From NCBI GenBank assembly GCA_903901425.1, contig CAIURC010000158.1, positions 39,020 to 103,019 of the forward strand: DNA of 64,000 nt. Reading direction: 5' to 3'. Position numbers and translations under genes: made by a program. Every line of letters begins with the position of its first letter. The first letter of the stretch is position 1. This document shows, one piece after another, positions 50,412 to 59,698 of the stretch. The notes under the pieces are model-generated. The model saw only the letters and a program-made list of their open reading frames with translations, was not told the origin of the DNA and searched no databases. Origin of the DNA: an uncultured Spartobacteria bacterium (GTDB lineage: Bacteria; Verrucomicrobiota; Verrucomicrobiia; Chthoniobacterales; Chthoniobacteraceae).

Positions 50412-52376
50412 TTAAAAACTGGTGACGGGCGGAATATAGATGGGGAAGCGGGCGCGGTTGTTGGAAAGATTGGCCTCCTTAATGGTGCCCCTCGGATTGA
50501 CCGTGATTTCGAGGATGTAATTTCCAGCCGGGATGCCGTCGATGTTGATCATCTGCCCGGGGGTTCCGCTTCCGTACACATCGGCATGCCCGGGGGAAAT
50601 CCGCTGGCACCAGTCGCGTCCTCCATATTCTGACCATGGATTGCCCCCGGCCAGATAGGCATTGACGGCCGGCTGTTGAACGGCGCGCGGATTGAGCCCG
50701 CTCAGCGCGCAGACGAAATCGCGGAACCGATCCGTGTCCCAGCCAGTGGTGAGGAATCTGGAGAAATAGGCGTCCGCAGTTTTTCTCCATGCCTCTGGAA
50801 GGAGTTTGGCGGAACCGGCTCCGCCCATCCGGCGCCATTCGATGTACCCGGCGAGGAGCCCCATGCGCTGGTCAGCGAGCTCTTTGGCTTCGGGGTTGAA
50901 TGCCTGCACATCCTGGAGGGCAAACGAGTATTTCTTCCCTTGGGCAGCAACCTTCCCGTCCACGGTGAGCAACCGGGATTCCATGAACTGGAGGTAATGG
51001 AAGTGACCGTGCGTCCGGTGGAATTCGAACAAGCCGGGCTGCATGTTGGGGGACGGAACCATCGCAGGCAGGCTGCCGATGTTTTCTGTGACGCCGTTCC
51101 AGCGGATCACCCGGTGCCGGCCGGGGGGAATGAGGCCGTCCTGAACTTCGCCATCGTCCTCCGGAAAATCAGCCTCGACGATATAGGGTTGGGTGGCCGG
51201 AGCGTTGACCACAAGATCGGCAAGCCCGGATACGCTGTTGCGAATGAACCGGAGTCCCATTCCTGAGGGCGGGTATTCCGCAGCGGGATTCTTGGAGAGG
51301 CGCAGACGGTAGGTGGTTGCGGAAGAACGGACGGGAAAATCGAACCACCCGATACGGAGGTCCGTATTGAGGGCGACCCCGGACGCTGACTTCACTTCGA
51401 ACTGATGTGGAACCGGGATCTCCTCCCCCTCCGAGGTGGTCCAACCCTGGGGGATACCGCCCCACGAATCGGAAACCAAGGCCCGAACGGCGGCCCGCGC
51501 GGGAACGGTCAGGAGGCACTCCTGAGGGTCGGTGAGATTGAGTCCGGAAAGAACGTCGCTGGGGACAAGCCGGGGGACTCCATTGAGCATCCGGTAGTCG
51601 CGCCGGCCAAATTCAACCACGGTCTTGGTGGTGCCGTCCGGGAGCGGGTACGTGGTTTGTTTCCGGATCATGACCACATAATCCTTGAAACGTCCGGCAG
51701 GCGCAGGCAGTCCGATTCCTTCTTCGGGGAGCAGCTTGGAGGCCGCCGTGGGCACTGCGGGACGGGTTGAGTTCGTGGAAACCGTGTAGCGCAATTCCAC
51801 CGTGGCGCGTCCTTCCGTGGGTTGCTCCCGGTAAAAAGGCAGGAGTTTCCGGCTGGCCTGGTACGTTCCAGAATAATCGATCCCGGAAAATGGATCCACG
51901 GGCCCGTAGGACTCATTCCGCAACTCCACCTGCACCGCCTGAGCCGTATCCGACTTCAGGCAGAGAAAGTATTTCCCCGGAAAATCCGAAAGCAGGTCGA
52001 TTCTTGCCCGGTAGACGGTGCCGCCGCCCTCACCCTCCAAAGCCTCCGCCGGTTCTGTCTGGGAAGCTCCCGTCACCTGGCCCCCGGCCAAAACTGGCTG
52101 CTTATCCCGGCTTTGGTAAACCGTGAAGGGCGCACTGGCAACGGCTTCACAAGCCACGTAAACCCCGCTGGCAGGCACTTCCAAGCAGTACACATGCAGG
52201 CGGCCTGATTCCACCTCCAACGGGTTTGCCCCAATCACCAACCTCTGGGGATTGGGATTCACAGCGGGGACATTGTGGTTTTCGCCTTCATGCGCGTGAG
52301 CAGCGGTTCCGAGGAGGAAAAATGCCGAGGCACACCGGAAAAAAGCCGAGAGAATGAGAGGCCGGGGGAAGCACAT
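50412..52376 (-). CDS. secreted lysyl-oxidase-like copper protein
   Basis: 654 aa with a signal peptide ending near TAAHAHEG. After a beta-rich part (about 30-440) comes a lysyl-oxidase-like domain: HGHFHYLQF (Cu-binding His, about 455), KKYSFALQD (candidate Lys of the quinone cofactor, about 480) and SPGHADVYGSGTPGQ (candidate Tyr, about 595), ending in NPRGTIKEANLSNN. The order HxHxHY / KKxF / S-P-G-x-A-D-V-Y-G matches bacterial LOX proteins, which oxidatively deaminate primary amines such as lysine side chains. Activity needs Cu and the self-made LTQ cofactor; neither is provable here. The gene stands alone between divergent neighbours. Confidence 0.8.
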   Translation of the reverse strand: MCFPRPLILSAFFRCASAFFLLGTAAHAHEGENHNVPAVNPNPQRLVIGANPLEVESGRLHVYCLEVPASGVYVACEAVASAPFTVYQSRDKQPVLAGGQVTGASQTEPAEALEGEGGGTVYRARIDLLSDFPGKYFLCLKSDTAQAVQVELRNESYGPVDPFSGIDYSGTYQASRKLLPFYREQPTEGRATVELRYTVSTNSTRPAVPTAASKLLPEEGIGLPAPAGRFKDYVVMIRKQTTYPLPDGTTKTVVEFGRRDYRMLNGVPRLVPSDVLSGLNLTDPQECLLTVPARAAVRALVSDSWGGIPQGWTTSEGEEIPVPHQFEVKSASGVALNTDLRIGWFDFPVRSSATTYRLRLSKNPAAEYPPSGMGLRFIRNSVSGLADLVVNAPATQPYIVEADFPEDDGEVQDGLIPPGRHRVIRWNGVTENIGSLPAMVPSPNMQPGLFEFHRTHGHFHYLQFMESRLLTVDGKVAAQGKKYSFALQDVQAFNPEAKELADQRMGLLAGYIEWRRMGGAGSAKLLPEAWRKTADAYFSRFLTTGWDTDRFRDFVCALSGLNPRAVQQPAVNAYLAGGNPWSEYGGRDWCQRISPGHADVYGSGTPGQMINIDGIPAGNYILEITVNPRGTIKEANLSNNRARFPIYIPPVTSF

Positions 52377-52521
52377 GAAAGAACCCTAGCCAATAACAGT
52401 TTTATCCCTCAAGGATTTTGTTCACTTCCCTAAGGAAGTCTTTCGGAGCCGTCTCGGGCGTTTCTATCCCGCGCTCCCCCGGCTTCGCTAAAAAACAGCA
52501 GGCGCGGGCTTGTGGGCAGCT

Positions 52522-53436
52522 TCAAGGATGCCTTTTCGCAGGGAGGTACCCAAGTGAGACCAGAAACGCGTCGGTTTTTTCAAGCGTCGACTCCTGAAAC
52601 GGGGGCCGGTTGAAAAAACCGTGGGCCTGCCCCTCGTAGCAGACCAGTTCACAACGGTTCGCGGCGGCCTTCATCAGCGCAGCGAACTTTTCCGCACTGG
52701 CAAACGGCACGGTCGAGTCCGCACTCCCGTGGTGGATCAGCGTCGGCACGCCCCCATTCCGGATGTGATGTGCAGGCGAAATTTCCTCGGGGCGACACCC
52801 CAGACGCTCCGCTGTGGCATCCGCAAGAAACCCGGTGAGATCGACTCCCTCCACCGGCGCAAGGACCAGCGCCGGGTTAAAGAGGGCCAGCGCGTTGGGC
52901 ACACTCGAAACCGAGCTGTTCTTGCCGTCGGGATCGAGTCCCGGCAGGAAGGCGGTGGCCGCCGCAAGATGTCCTCCAGCGGAACCACCCGCCGCCACAA
53001 TTCGGCCAGGGTCGACTCCCAACCTGACCGCGTTGGAACGGATCCAGCGGACACAGGCCTTGGCGTCTGCCACGCATTCCGTCGGCTTGACTCCGTCCCG
53101 GGAGGCCACCCGGTAGTCTGCCACACAGGCCACCATCCCGCGGTCCGCCAGCGCCCGGGCCTGGGGCACAAACTGGGTCGGAGACCCGGTCTTCCAGCCT
53201 CCGCCAAAAAAGAAAACAATCGCCGGCCGCGGAGCGCCCATTTCAGGGGAGCCAGTGCCTTGAAAAATCCAGAGCTTGAGTTCGCGTCCCTCCACTTTCC
53301 GGTAGGCTTCCACACGGGCACCGGGGATTTCAGGCGGATACTTTTTCAACTCCGATCGATCCGCCTGAGCCAGAGCATCAGAGGATGGCAACAGAAAGAG
53401 GAACCCGGCCACAGCAATCAGGAACAGGGAGCGCAT
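52522..53436 (-). CDS. secreted alpha/beta hydrolase (BD-FAE type)
   Basis: 304 aa from the ATG at 53436 (signal peptide MRSLFLIAVAGFLFLLPSSD). The oxyanion-type FFFGGGWKTGS, nucleophile elbow AAGGSAGGHLAA, Asp in HGSADSTVPF and His in GQAHGFFN complete the triad. The longer frame upstream adds residues without similarity. It is a relative of the esterase at 14441-15304 but not a close duplicate. Likely deacylates polysaccharides outside the cytoplasm. Confidence 0.85.
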   Translation of the reverse strand: MRSLFLIAVAGFLFLLPSSDALAQADRSELKKYPPEIPGARVEAYRKVEGRELKLWIFQGTGSPEMGAPRPAIVFFFGGGWKTGSPTQFVPQARALADRGMVACVADYRVASRDGVKPTECVADAKACVRWIRSNAVRLGVDPGRIVAAGGSAGGHLAAATAFLPGLDPDGKNSSVSSVPNALALFNPALVLAPVEGVDLTGFLADATAERLGCRPEEISPAHHIRNGGVPTLIHHGSADSTVPFASAEKFAALMKAAANRCELVCYEGQAHGFFNRPPFQESTLEKTDAFLVSLGYLPAKRHP

Positions 53437-53580
53437 AAGAAAGGAGTCTGGGTTCAAGAACCCTTGGATCCGGCCAAAGTTGCGTCGGCTCAGCCGATTC
53501 CCCCCCTCTGGCGGCAAAAGATCCGCCATTTTGGATGCCAGTGCGTTGGATTTCAGGTAGTGTCTGGAACGAAGCATCGC

Positions 53581-54162
53581 ATGGAAACCCTGACCTGCAT
53601 TCTTCTTGGGCTCGGACTCAGCGCCGCATGCGGGTTCCGCGTGTTTGTCCCGCTTTTGGGGATGAACCTGCTCCATGGCTCCGGCCACCTCACCTTGGGT
53701 GCCGGGTTCGAGTGGATCGGGTCCTTTCCAGCGTTGCTGGTTTTCGGCACCGCCACGGTGCTCGAGATCTGCGCATTTTACATCCCGTGGGTGAACCATT
53801 TTCTAGACACCGTGGCGCTCCCGGCGGCTGCCATGGCGGGAACCCTGGTGACGGCCTCGCAATTGGGCGACGCATCGCCGTTCCTCAAATGGACGCTCGC
53901 GGCGATCGCCGGCGGCGGACTCAGTGCGGGCGTCCATGCTGGAACCGCCCTGCTCCGGGCGGGATCCACGGTCGCCACGGGCGGCCTTGCCAACCTGCTG
54001 GTGGCAACAGGCGAAGTCTTGGGTTCGGTGCTCCTCACCGTGCTTGCGGTGTTTGTGCCGGTGCTGTGCTGTGTGCTGGGCGTCTGCATCCTGTTCTGGG
54101 CAGGCACCCGACTGCTCAGGGCCAAGCGTCAGCGCCAACCTGCCGGGGCTGGGGTTCCGTAG
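53581..54162 (+). CDS. DUF4126 membrane protein
   Basis: 193 aa from the ATG at 53581. METLTCILLGLGLSAACGFR and VFVPLLGMNLLHGSGHLTLG, then an EWIGS... helix, PWVNHFLDTVALPAAAMAGT, and an Ala/Gly-rich helix (LAAIAGGGLSAGVHAGTALL) match DUF4126. About five membrane segments. Function unknown. It diverges from the esterase at 52522-53436. Confidence 0.85.
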   Translation: METLTCILLGLGLSAACGFRVFVPLLGMNLLHGSGHLTLGAGFEWIGSFPALLVFGTATVLEICAFYIPWVNHFLDTVALPAAAMAGTLVTASQLGDASPFLKWTLAAIAGGGLSAGVHAGTALLRAGSTVATGGLANLLVATGEVLGSVLLTVLAVFVPVLCCVLGVCILFWAGTRLLRAKRQRQPAGAGVP

Positions 54163-54306
54163 AGCCCTGAGTGGCGCATACCATAAAACCACCGCTCGCA
54201 CCTAGTATGCATCCCATGCGATCCAGCCACAGCGGCCTCCGAGACACCCATGTGGTCCGCCCCCCGACCAAGAGCTGACCAAAAACTCCGCAACGAAAAC
54301 TGGGAG

Positions 54307-54383
<77 letters not shown>

Positions 54384-54469
54384 ATTGAGTGAGTGAAGCT
54401 AATCCCCAGAGATTCGGAACGCAAGTGGGAAATTGGAAATTGCGCTCCACCGCATCCCCCAGCCGTTTT

Positions 54470-55627
54470 CTAGCGGAAACTCTTCGCGAAATCGTCCGCC
54501 GAGGCTTTGGCCACAACCTGCGTCTTCTGGAACGTGCTCTTCTCGCCCTTCTCAAGCAGAATCCGCTCGTACTCGGCGCTCTGCATGGGCAACTCGATGG
54601 TCCGGTCCAGCCAAGTGCTCAGCAGCGTGGCATTCGCCAATTCCACACTCCGGATCCCTTCCTCCGCCGGACTCAGGAGTTTTTCCCCCTTCAGAATGGC
54701 GTTGGTGAAGTTCTGGAGAATCTCGATGTGCTGGCCGCCGCTTTCGGCCACCGGGATGTCCATGTGCCAGCTTTCGGGCGTCGCAAACGCGGCCTCTGCC
54801 TCCATGCAGAACTTGCTCATGGGAACCCGGTTCCGCTGGAAATGGATCCGGACACCATCGGTCACGGTGAGGCGTCCCTGTTCGGCAGCAATCTCAAGCC
54901 GGTTCAACCCCGGAGCCTCGCCCGTGGAGGTGACAAACGTGGCCGTGGCGCCGTTGTCGTACTGGAACACCGCGGTGACATCGTCCTCGACCTCCACCTG
55001 GTGGAACCGGCCGAACTGACAAAAACCGCGGACCCGCTGGGGCATCCCGAACATCCACTGGAACAGGTCGAGATTGTGCGGGCACTGGTTCATCAGAACG
55101 CCGCCGCCCTCGCCTTTCCAAGTGCCGCGCCAGCCACCCGTGGCGTAGTAGTAGTTTGTCCGGAACCAGTTGGTGACCTCCCAGTGGATCCTGCGCACCG
55201 CGCCAAGTTCGCCGCTATCCAACAGGTCCTTGACCTTCTTGAATGTGGCGTTGGTCCGCATGTTGAACATCGCGGCAAAAATCCGGGTTTTATCGGTGTG
55301 CGCGGCGATGAGGCGTTCGCAGTCGGCTTTGTGCACTGAAATGGGTTTCTCAACGAGCACATGGAGCCCGGCCTTCAGCGCCTCAATCCCGATGGGGGTG
55401 TGAGAGAAATGCGGGGTGCAGATCAAAATGGCGTCAATCGCACCGGAATGGATCATGGCGCTGACATCGGTGAACCCTTTTTCGTCCCCCTGCAGCGCAG
55501 GCAGCGTTCCCACGCTTTCGCAGAGCGCTCCCACGACCAACCCAGGCACTTTGCCTGCCCGGATGTTTGCAAGGTGCGCCTTGCCCATGTTTCCAAGTCC
55601 GACGATTCCGATTCTGACGTTTTGCAT
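54470..55627 (-). CDS. Gfo/Idh/MocA family oxidoreductase
   Basis: 385 aa. The Rossmann motif VRIGIVGLGNMGKAHLANIR is at the N-terminus, the ILICTPHFSHTPIGIEAL strand and the VLVEKPISVHKADCERL motif (EKP) follow, then a C-terminal beta-sheet domain with WRGTWKGEGGGVLMNQCPHN carrying the family Lys/His region. It is a cytoplasmic NAD(P)-dependent dehydrogenase of sugars or inositol-like compounds; the specific substrate is unknown. Confidence 0.92.
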   Translation of the reverse strand: MQNVRIGIVGLGNMGKAHLANIRAGKVPGLVVGALCESVGTLPALQGDEKGFTDVSAMIHSGAIDAILICTPHFSHTPIGIEALKAGLHVLVEKPISVHKADCERLIAAHTDKTRIFAAMFNMRTNATFKKVKDLLDSGELGAVRRIHWEVTNWFRTNYYYATGGWRGTWKGEGGGVLMNQCPHNLDLFQWMFGMPQRVRGFCQFGRFHQVEVEDDVTAVFQYDNGATATFVTSTGEAPGLNRLEIAAEQGRLTVTDGVRIHFQRNRVPMSKFCMEAEAAFATPESWHMDIPVAESGGQHIEILQNFTNAILKGEKLLSPAEEGIRSVELANATLLSTWLDRTIELPMQSAEYERILLEKGEKSTFQKTQVVAKASADDFAKSFR

Positions 55628-55840
55628 AGGGATTTCGGTGAGGTGGGGAAATGTCCTCTGCGGAACCGCGCTTGAAGCCGGCCAGCGGGGACGGGAATCC
55701 CGATATTCAGCCGACAGGCGCCCGGTTGAAAACCCTTTTGTTTTGGGGATTCACCCTGGGTCTGTAGCCTGGGCAGGCCCCCCGCTTTCTCCTCGGCAAC
55801 AGACTCTGGGGGGGTACGGATCCCACACTGTGCTGGGACA

Positions 55841-55852
55841 CCGCCTAGGCGG
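55841..55852. other. perfect 12-bp palindrome
   Basis: CCGCCTAGGCGG in the 294-bp gap between the Gfo/Idh gene and vapB. It is the only clear palindrome there besides the vapB operator. Could be a regulator site or chance. Confidence 0.3.
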
Positions 55853-55890
55853 CGCCCTGCCTCTGATCCGGGAAGACTGCTGCATTTTGA

Positions 55891-55920
55891 CATCAAGATG
55901 TTTTTTGAGATGTTTTGATG
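55891..55920 (+). promoter_or_regulatory. inverted and direct repeats before vapB (candidate operator)
   Basis: CATCAA (55891-55896) and TTGATG (55915-55920) are inverted arms 18 bp apart, and a GATGTTTT direct repeat lies between them. They end one base before the vapB GTG. VapBC modules usually self-regulate through such sites. Confidence 0.4.
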
Positions 55921-55921
55921 C

Positions 55922-56161
55922 GTGAGAACCACCATCAACCTTCAAGATCATCTTTTGATGCAGGCGAAGCAGGTGGCCCTGTCTGAAAACAACACCATGG
56001 GCGGAGTCATTGAAGATGCCCTCCGGGAATTTTTCGCTCGGAGGAATCGAACCGCGGGTCGAGAGAAAACCAAGCTGCCCACCTATCGGGGCGCAGGCCT
56101 TCAACCGGGAGTGGATCTGAATTCCACGGCTTCCTTGCTCGATCGCATGGAGGATCGATGA
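55922..56161 (+). CDS. vapB: VapB-type antitoxin (ribbon-helix-helix)
   Basis: 79 aa from a GTG. MRTTINLQDHLLMQAKQVAL is the first strand/helix of a MetJ/Arc-type DNA-binding fold. The tail is basic and probably wraps the toxin. The stop overlaps the vapC ATG by 4 bp (ATGA), the usual vapBC junction. It should bind and neutralise VapC and repress its own promoter. Confidence 0.85.
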   Translation: MRTTINLQDHLLMQAKQVALSENNTMGGVIEDALREFFARRNRTAGREKTKLPTYRGAGLQPGVDLNSTASLLDRMEDR

Positions 56162-56587
56162 TTCTTCTCGACGTGAACATCCTAGTTTACGCGCACCGCG
56201 AAGAAACAGAGCACCACGACGAGTGTCTCCGGTTTTTGGAATCGGCCTTGGACGGTCCGTCGTCCGTCGGCCTTTCAGAGCTTGTTTTGAATGGTGCTCT
56301 GCGGATTTTGACGCATCCCAAGATTTTCTCTCACCCGACCCCTCTGGCGAAAGCCATCGAGTTTGTGAGTGCTTTGAGAAATCAACGTCACGCTGATTTC
56401 TCCCGGCGATCGGCATTGGGATCTTTTTACAAGTCTCTGTCGAATCAGTGACGCTCGAGGCAATCTGGTCAGTGATGCTTACCATGCGGCCCTCGCCATC
56501 GAATCTGGCTGTGAGTGGATCACGACGGACCGGGATTTCGCACGCTTTCCGGGTCTCCAGTGGCAGCCTCCATTCATTTTGGGCTGA
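56158..56587 (+). pseudogene. vapC: VapC PIN-domain toxin, frameshifted
   Basis: First frame (56158-56451) reads MILLDVNILVYAHREETEHH with the first PIN Asp (D5), then SELVLNGALR with the second acidic residue, and ends at a premature stop after SLSNQ. The +1 frame from about 56402 continues PGDRHWDLFTSLC and GNLVSDAYHAALAIESGCEW, then ITTDRDFARFPGL with the remaining PIN acids, ending at 56587. One extra base (or two missing) near 56396-56402 would join them. The antitoxin looks intact. Confidence 0.75.
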
Positions 56588-56862
56588 GTGAGGAGATCGT
56601 GTCTGTTGTTGGGGTCGATCTGTTGTCTCCGGGTTGCGTGCCCTTCCTGAAGCGGGATATCGGCTGCGATGGAGCGCCGGACCAACACCCGGTCTGGCCC
56701 CATTTCGCGTAATCTTTCCCTTGCTCCAGCCCTGTTCATGCAGGGCAATTCTCGTATCCTGGTCACTTCAAATCCGACAGCAAACCAGACCCTGCGATTC
56801 CCCTAGCACCTCCCGGGGCGGCTCTGCCCACACCGCCCCCCCCTCCGTTGCGCATCAGTCTA

Positions 56863-58701
56863 TTACGACCCAACCAACACCGAAAGATTCCCGACCCGCT
56901 TTTGCAAGTCCTCCGCTGCCTCCCGCGTCACTCGGGTGTGGAGCAGGTTCAAAGTCTTGACCCCCTTCACCTCCCCACCATGAATTTTCCGGATCCCCTC
57001 GTCAGAAACACCGGTGTGCGCAAGATCCAAAACCTTCAACCCTTTGATACTCAGCAACTCCTCAAGATGCTCGTCGCCTACTTGGGGGGACCGAAAAACC
57101 ACCGTGTTCAGATGATTGAGCTTGGAGAGCACTCTGGCCACGCCTGGAGCCGGCTGCACGCCCGAGAAATCCAAACCTCGCAGGTTCTTCAGATGCATGA
57201 CGAGCGCCTCAGCCTGCTCAATGGAGAGCTGATTTCCCGCCAAGATGATCGAAGGCAGCTTTGGAAAGCACCGACCCACATGAGCGAGCCGGACTTCAAA
57301 ATCCTGATCTTCGGCGCTCAAAAACCCAAAAGACTCGAGAGGCAGTTGGCTCAACGGCTCCAAACCAGAGATCGGAACGTCCAGCGTGAACTGCCTCAGG
57401 TTGCGAAAACCACTCATCATCGGGAAAATCGCCGGACTCAAACCCGTCCCACCCAAATGCAGGTTCGTCAGCTTTTTATGAGCTGCAAATTCCTGCACCA
57501 CAGCGTCTTCCATCTTGGAGCCGCCCAGATTCAGAGCGCTGAGCTTTGGAGCGCCCGCCGCCAACTCCCGGAAAAAGTCGGCCCCAAGACCCTCGCTGTG
57601 ACCCACCTCCAACTCTCGCAACTCCGGGCATTGGGATAGCCAAGCCCCCACTTGGGCGTTCACCCGGCCGCCGAGCAACCTCACTCTCTGCAACTGATGC
57701 CACCCCGCCAGAAATGACAATTCTTCGGGCTCTACTTGGAAATTTAGAAAACTGAAACTCCGGACCCCACGGAAATGGGCCAGATGCCGCAGCTCGCCGG
57801 GCAACAGGGCGCGCCCAAACCTCAGCCGATCCAGTTCGATGAAAGGAAACTCCAGACGCCCCCGAGGCAGATCTTCCAACCGCTCCAAATTCGACTCTTT
57901 CCCGGCCTTCATCACCGTCAGGGCACCCTTCCCCTCCAAAACCCATTTCACCGCTTTCTCCAGCTCGTGGCGCGCAGCCGCAGCAGGCTGGGCGCTCCCC
58001 CTTTCCACCGCCAACTCCCGGCTTGGACGCTCATCAGCGGGAGCGACTGCAACCGGTCTCACTCCCGCATGAAGATCCCGCATCCGGGGCAGCCACACCG
58101 ACACCAAATCCTGCCGCGCCGCCTGCACCCGGCGCACTTCGTCCGCCAAATTCCGCGCTGTTAACTGACGCGCCCCCTGCACCAACGCCGCATCAAATTC
58201 CAGAAGCAACTGCCGGACCTCCGATTCCCACGCCCGATCCATTTCCACCAAACGGTCCCGGTAGAACCGACGCGCCACCCGCAAAAACTCCACCGTGGTA
58301 TCCTGATCCGTGACCGGCATTTGCCAGCCCTCCCTTTTGAGTTGCTCCAATTCCGCCCGGAACACCGCGGCACTACTCTTGTCCTGCACCCTCTCTGCAT
58401 CCGCCAAACCCGACTCCACCTGCTCCTGATAATCGACACGCGCCTGCGCCCTCTCCTTCTGAAACCGCCCCACCACCCGCTCTTTGAACGCCGTCTGAAA
58501 ACGCTGCTCGAGATCGGCCAACCATTCCGAAACACGCACTCCCTCCTGTGGCACCTCCTTCCCATCAACACTTCCCAGCCCGCCCTGAATCAGCCCCCAC
58601 ACCATGACAAACCTCAAGAAAGAGCGGCCCCACATCCTCATTCCCTCCCCCACCCGGAACCGACATCTTCCCGACTGCACAGGCCAAAAAAGCAATTTCA
58701 T
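56863..58701 (-). CDS. leucine-rich-repeat protein of the sigma-factor operon
   Basis: 612 aa. An N-terminal hydrophobic stretch (SFLRFVMVWGLIQGGLGSVD) could be a signal peptide or anchor; the Met at 58641 is an alternative start. Residues about 60-215 are a charged helical segment. From about 270 on, LRR-like repeats alternate (LSALNLGGSKMEDAVVQEFA, LTNLHLGGTGLSPAIFPMMS, LKVLDLAHTGVSDEGIRKIH). LRRs bind proteins; the ligand is unknown. It is the last gene of the operon sigma factor, membrane regulator, LRR; the gap to the previous gene is 34 bp. Confidence 0.8.
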   Translation of the reverse strand: MKLLFWPVQSGRCRFRVGEGMRMWGRSFLRFVMVWGLIQGGLGSVDGKEVPQEGVRVSEWLADLEQRFQTAFKERVVGRFQKERAQARVDYQEQVESGLADAERVQDKSSAAVFRAELEQLKREGWQMPVTDQDTTVEFLRVARRFYRDRLVEMDRAWESEVRQLLLEFDAALVQGARQLTARNLADEVRRVQAARQDLVSVWLPRMRDLHAGVRPVAVAPADERPSRELAVERGSAQPAAAARHELEKAVKWVLEGKGALTVMKAGKESNLERLEDLPRGRLEFPFIELDRLRFGRALLPGELRHLAHFRGVRSFSFLNFQVEPEELSFLAGWHQLQRVRLLGGRVNAQVGAWLSQCPELRELEVGHSEGLGADFFRELAAGAPKLSALNLGGSKMEDAVVQEFAAHKKLTNLHLGGTGLSPAIFPMMSGFRNLRQFTLDVPISGLEPLSQLPLESFGFLSAEDQDFEVRLAHVGRCFPKLPSIILAGNQLSIEQAEALVMHLKNLRGLDFSGVQPAPGVARVLSKLNHLNTVVFRSPQVGDEHLEELLSIKGLKVLDLAHTGVSDEGIRKIHGGEVKGVKTLNLLHTRVTREAAEDLQKRVGNLSVLVGS

Positions 58702-58735
58702 AGCAATGAATCAGAAGGCTGACATCCAAGCAGGC

Positions 58736-59698
58736 TCAGGAATCACCTTCAACCCGGTTGATGCGGAGTTGGGCGGTGACGTCGTCCATGTAATGGGCCG
58801 GGAACTCCACAACGCCCTCTTTGGGCTTGGGCAGCCGGGTTACAGCCCCGTGGAGGATGAGAAAGTCGGTGCCGGTTAAAACGGGTAGATTCAGTTGCAA
58901 CTTCTGCCAGGCGGGCCTACCGGCAGGCCAAGACGCCTCCACAACGCGCTCAGCCGCAGTCCGCCCATACCTATCCCGGCCGTTCCAAGCCTCGACAGCC
59001 CATTCGATGGGCCCCTGGAAAGAAATGGCCTGCAGGGAGAAGTAGTATCCGGAGTCCTGGGTTCCCGCGGCGAATCGGGCGCTGATTTCGACCTGGGCTT
59101 TGCCCGTGGCTAAGTCGGCGTGAAACGGACGCAGGTCGATGATTTGGTGAATCTCGCCGACGTTGCGCGTGGCTCGGGGATCGCTCAGCTCGTTGTTCGC
59201 CCGGACAAACCGGAGCATTTTACCCCCCTGATAAGGCGTGACTCCATTTTCCGCACCAACTACGCGACTGTAATCCCCTGACCATACACCAACCACTGTC
59301 GGCACGCCGTCTTCTATCTTGGTCTGCTCTTCAAATCCCCCATTAGCCATTGGGAGCGGCCGCACTTTGCTGACCCACTGGCCCATGTAGGCTCTGACGC
59401 TCGAGGTGCAGAAAAGGCAGAGAACAAACCCCGCGGCAGCAGCCGCCAAGGGATTGCAAAACCAACTCCGGGACCGACTGGAGACCATCTGAATCTCGGA
59501 AGCCTGTTCCAGTCCCCTCCAGAGCGCCTCGTTCTCCGACACCCCCCGCAATTGCCCGTGTAACTCTGTCTGCTTCCAAAACTGTGCACGATGCTCCACC
59601 GAATCCCTGAGCGCTTGCTCCAGCTCCAGCTTTTGCAGGGGCGACAAGGTTCCGTCCAGATACGCGTGGACCAGGGTATTGAAGTGTTCGGGGTTCAT
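58736..59698 (-). CDS. anti-sigma-type membrane protein with jelly-roll-like exodomain
   Basis: 320 aa from the ATG at 59698 (MNPEHFNTLVHAYLDGTLSP). The first 65 residues resemble the short cytoplasmic helical domain of FecR-type anti-sigma factors (LEQALRDSVEHRAQFWKQTE). A membrane helix follows (PLAAAAAGFVLCLFCTSSVR, about 83-102). The outer part is beta-rich (MANGGFEEQTKIEDGVPTVV, ISARFAAGTQDSGYYFSLQA) and may bind carbohydrate. The start overlaps the sigma-factor stop by 4 bp, so this is likely its membrane partner, passing an outside signal. Confidence 0.8.
   Translation of the reverse strand: MNPEHFNTLVHAYLDGTLSPLQKLELEQALRDSVEHRAQFWKQTELHGQLRGVSENEALWRGLEQASEIQMVSSRSRSWFCNPLAAAAAGFVLCLFCTSSVRAYMGQWVSKVRPLPMANGGFEEQTKIEDGVPTVVGVWSGDYSRVVGAENGVTPYQGGKMLRFVRANNELSDPRATRNVGEIHQIIDLRPFHADLATGKAQVEISARFAAGTQDSGYYFSLQAISFQGPIEWAVEAWNGRDRYGRTAAERVVEASWPAGRPAWQKLQLNLPVLTGTDFLILHGAVTRLPKPKEGVVEFPAHYMDDVTAQLRINRVEGDS

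Noticed and set aside
55751..56485. Minus-strand gene opposite vapBC
   Set aside because: Overlaps the clearly recognisable antitoxin and toxin frames and has no similarity of its own.
56479..56766. Minus-strand 95-residue gene after vapC
   Set aside because: Partly opposite the vapC 3' half, no family match, no start signal.
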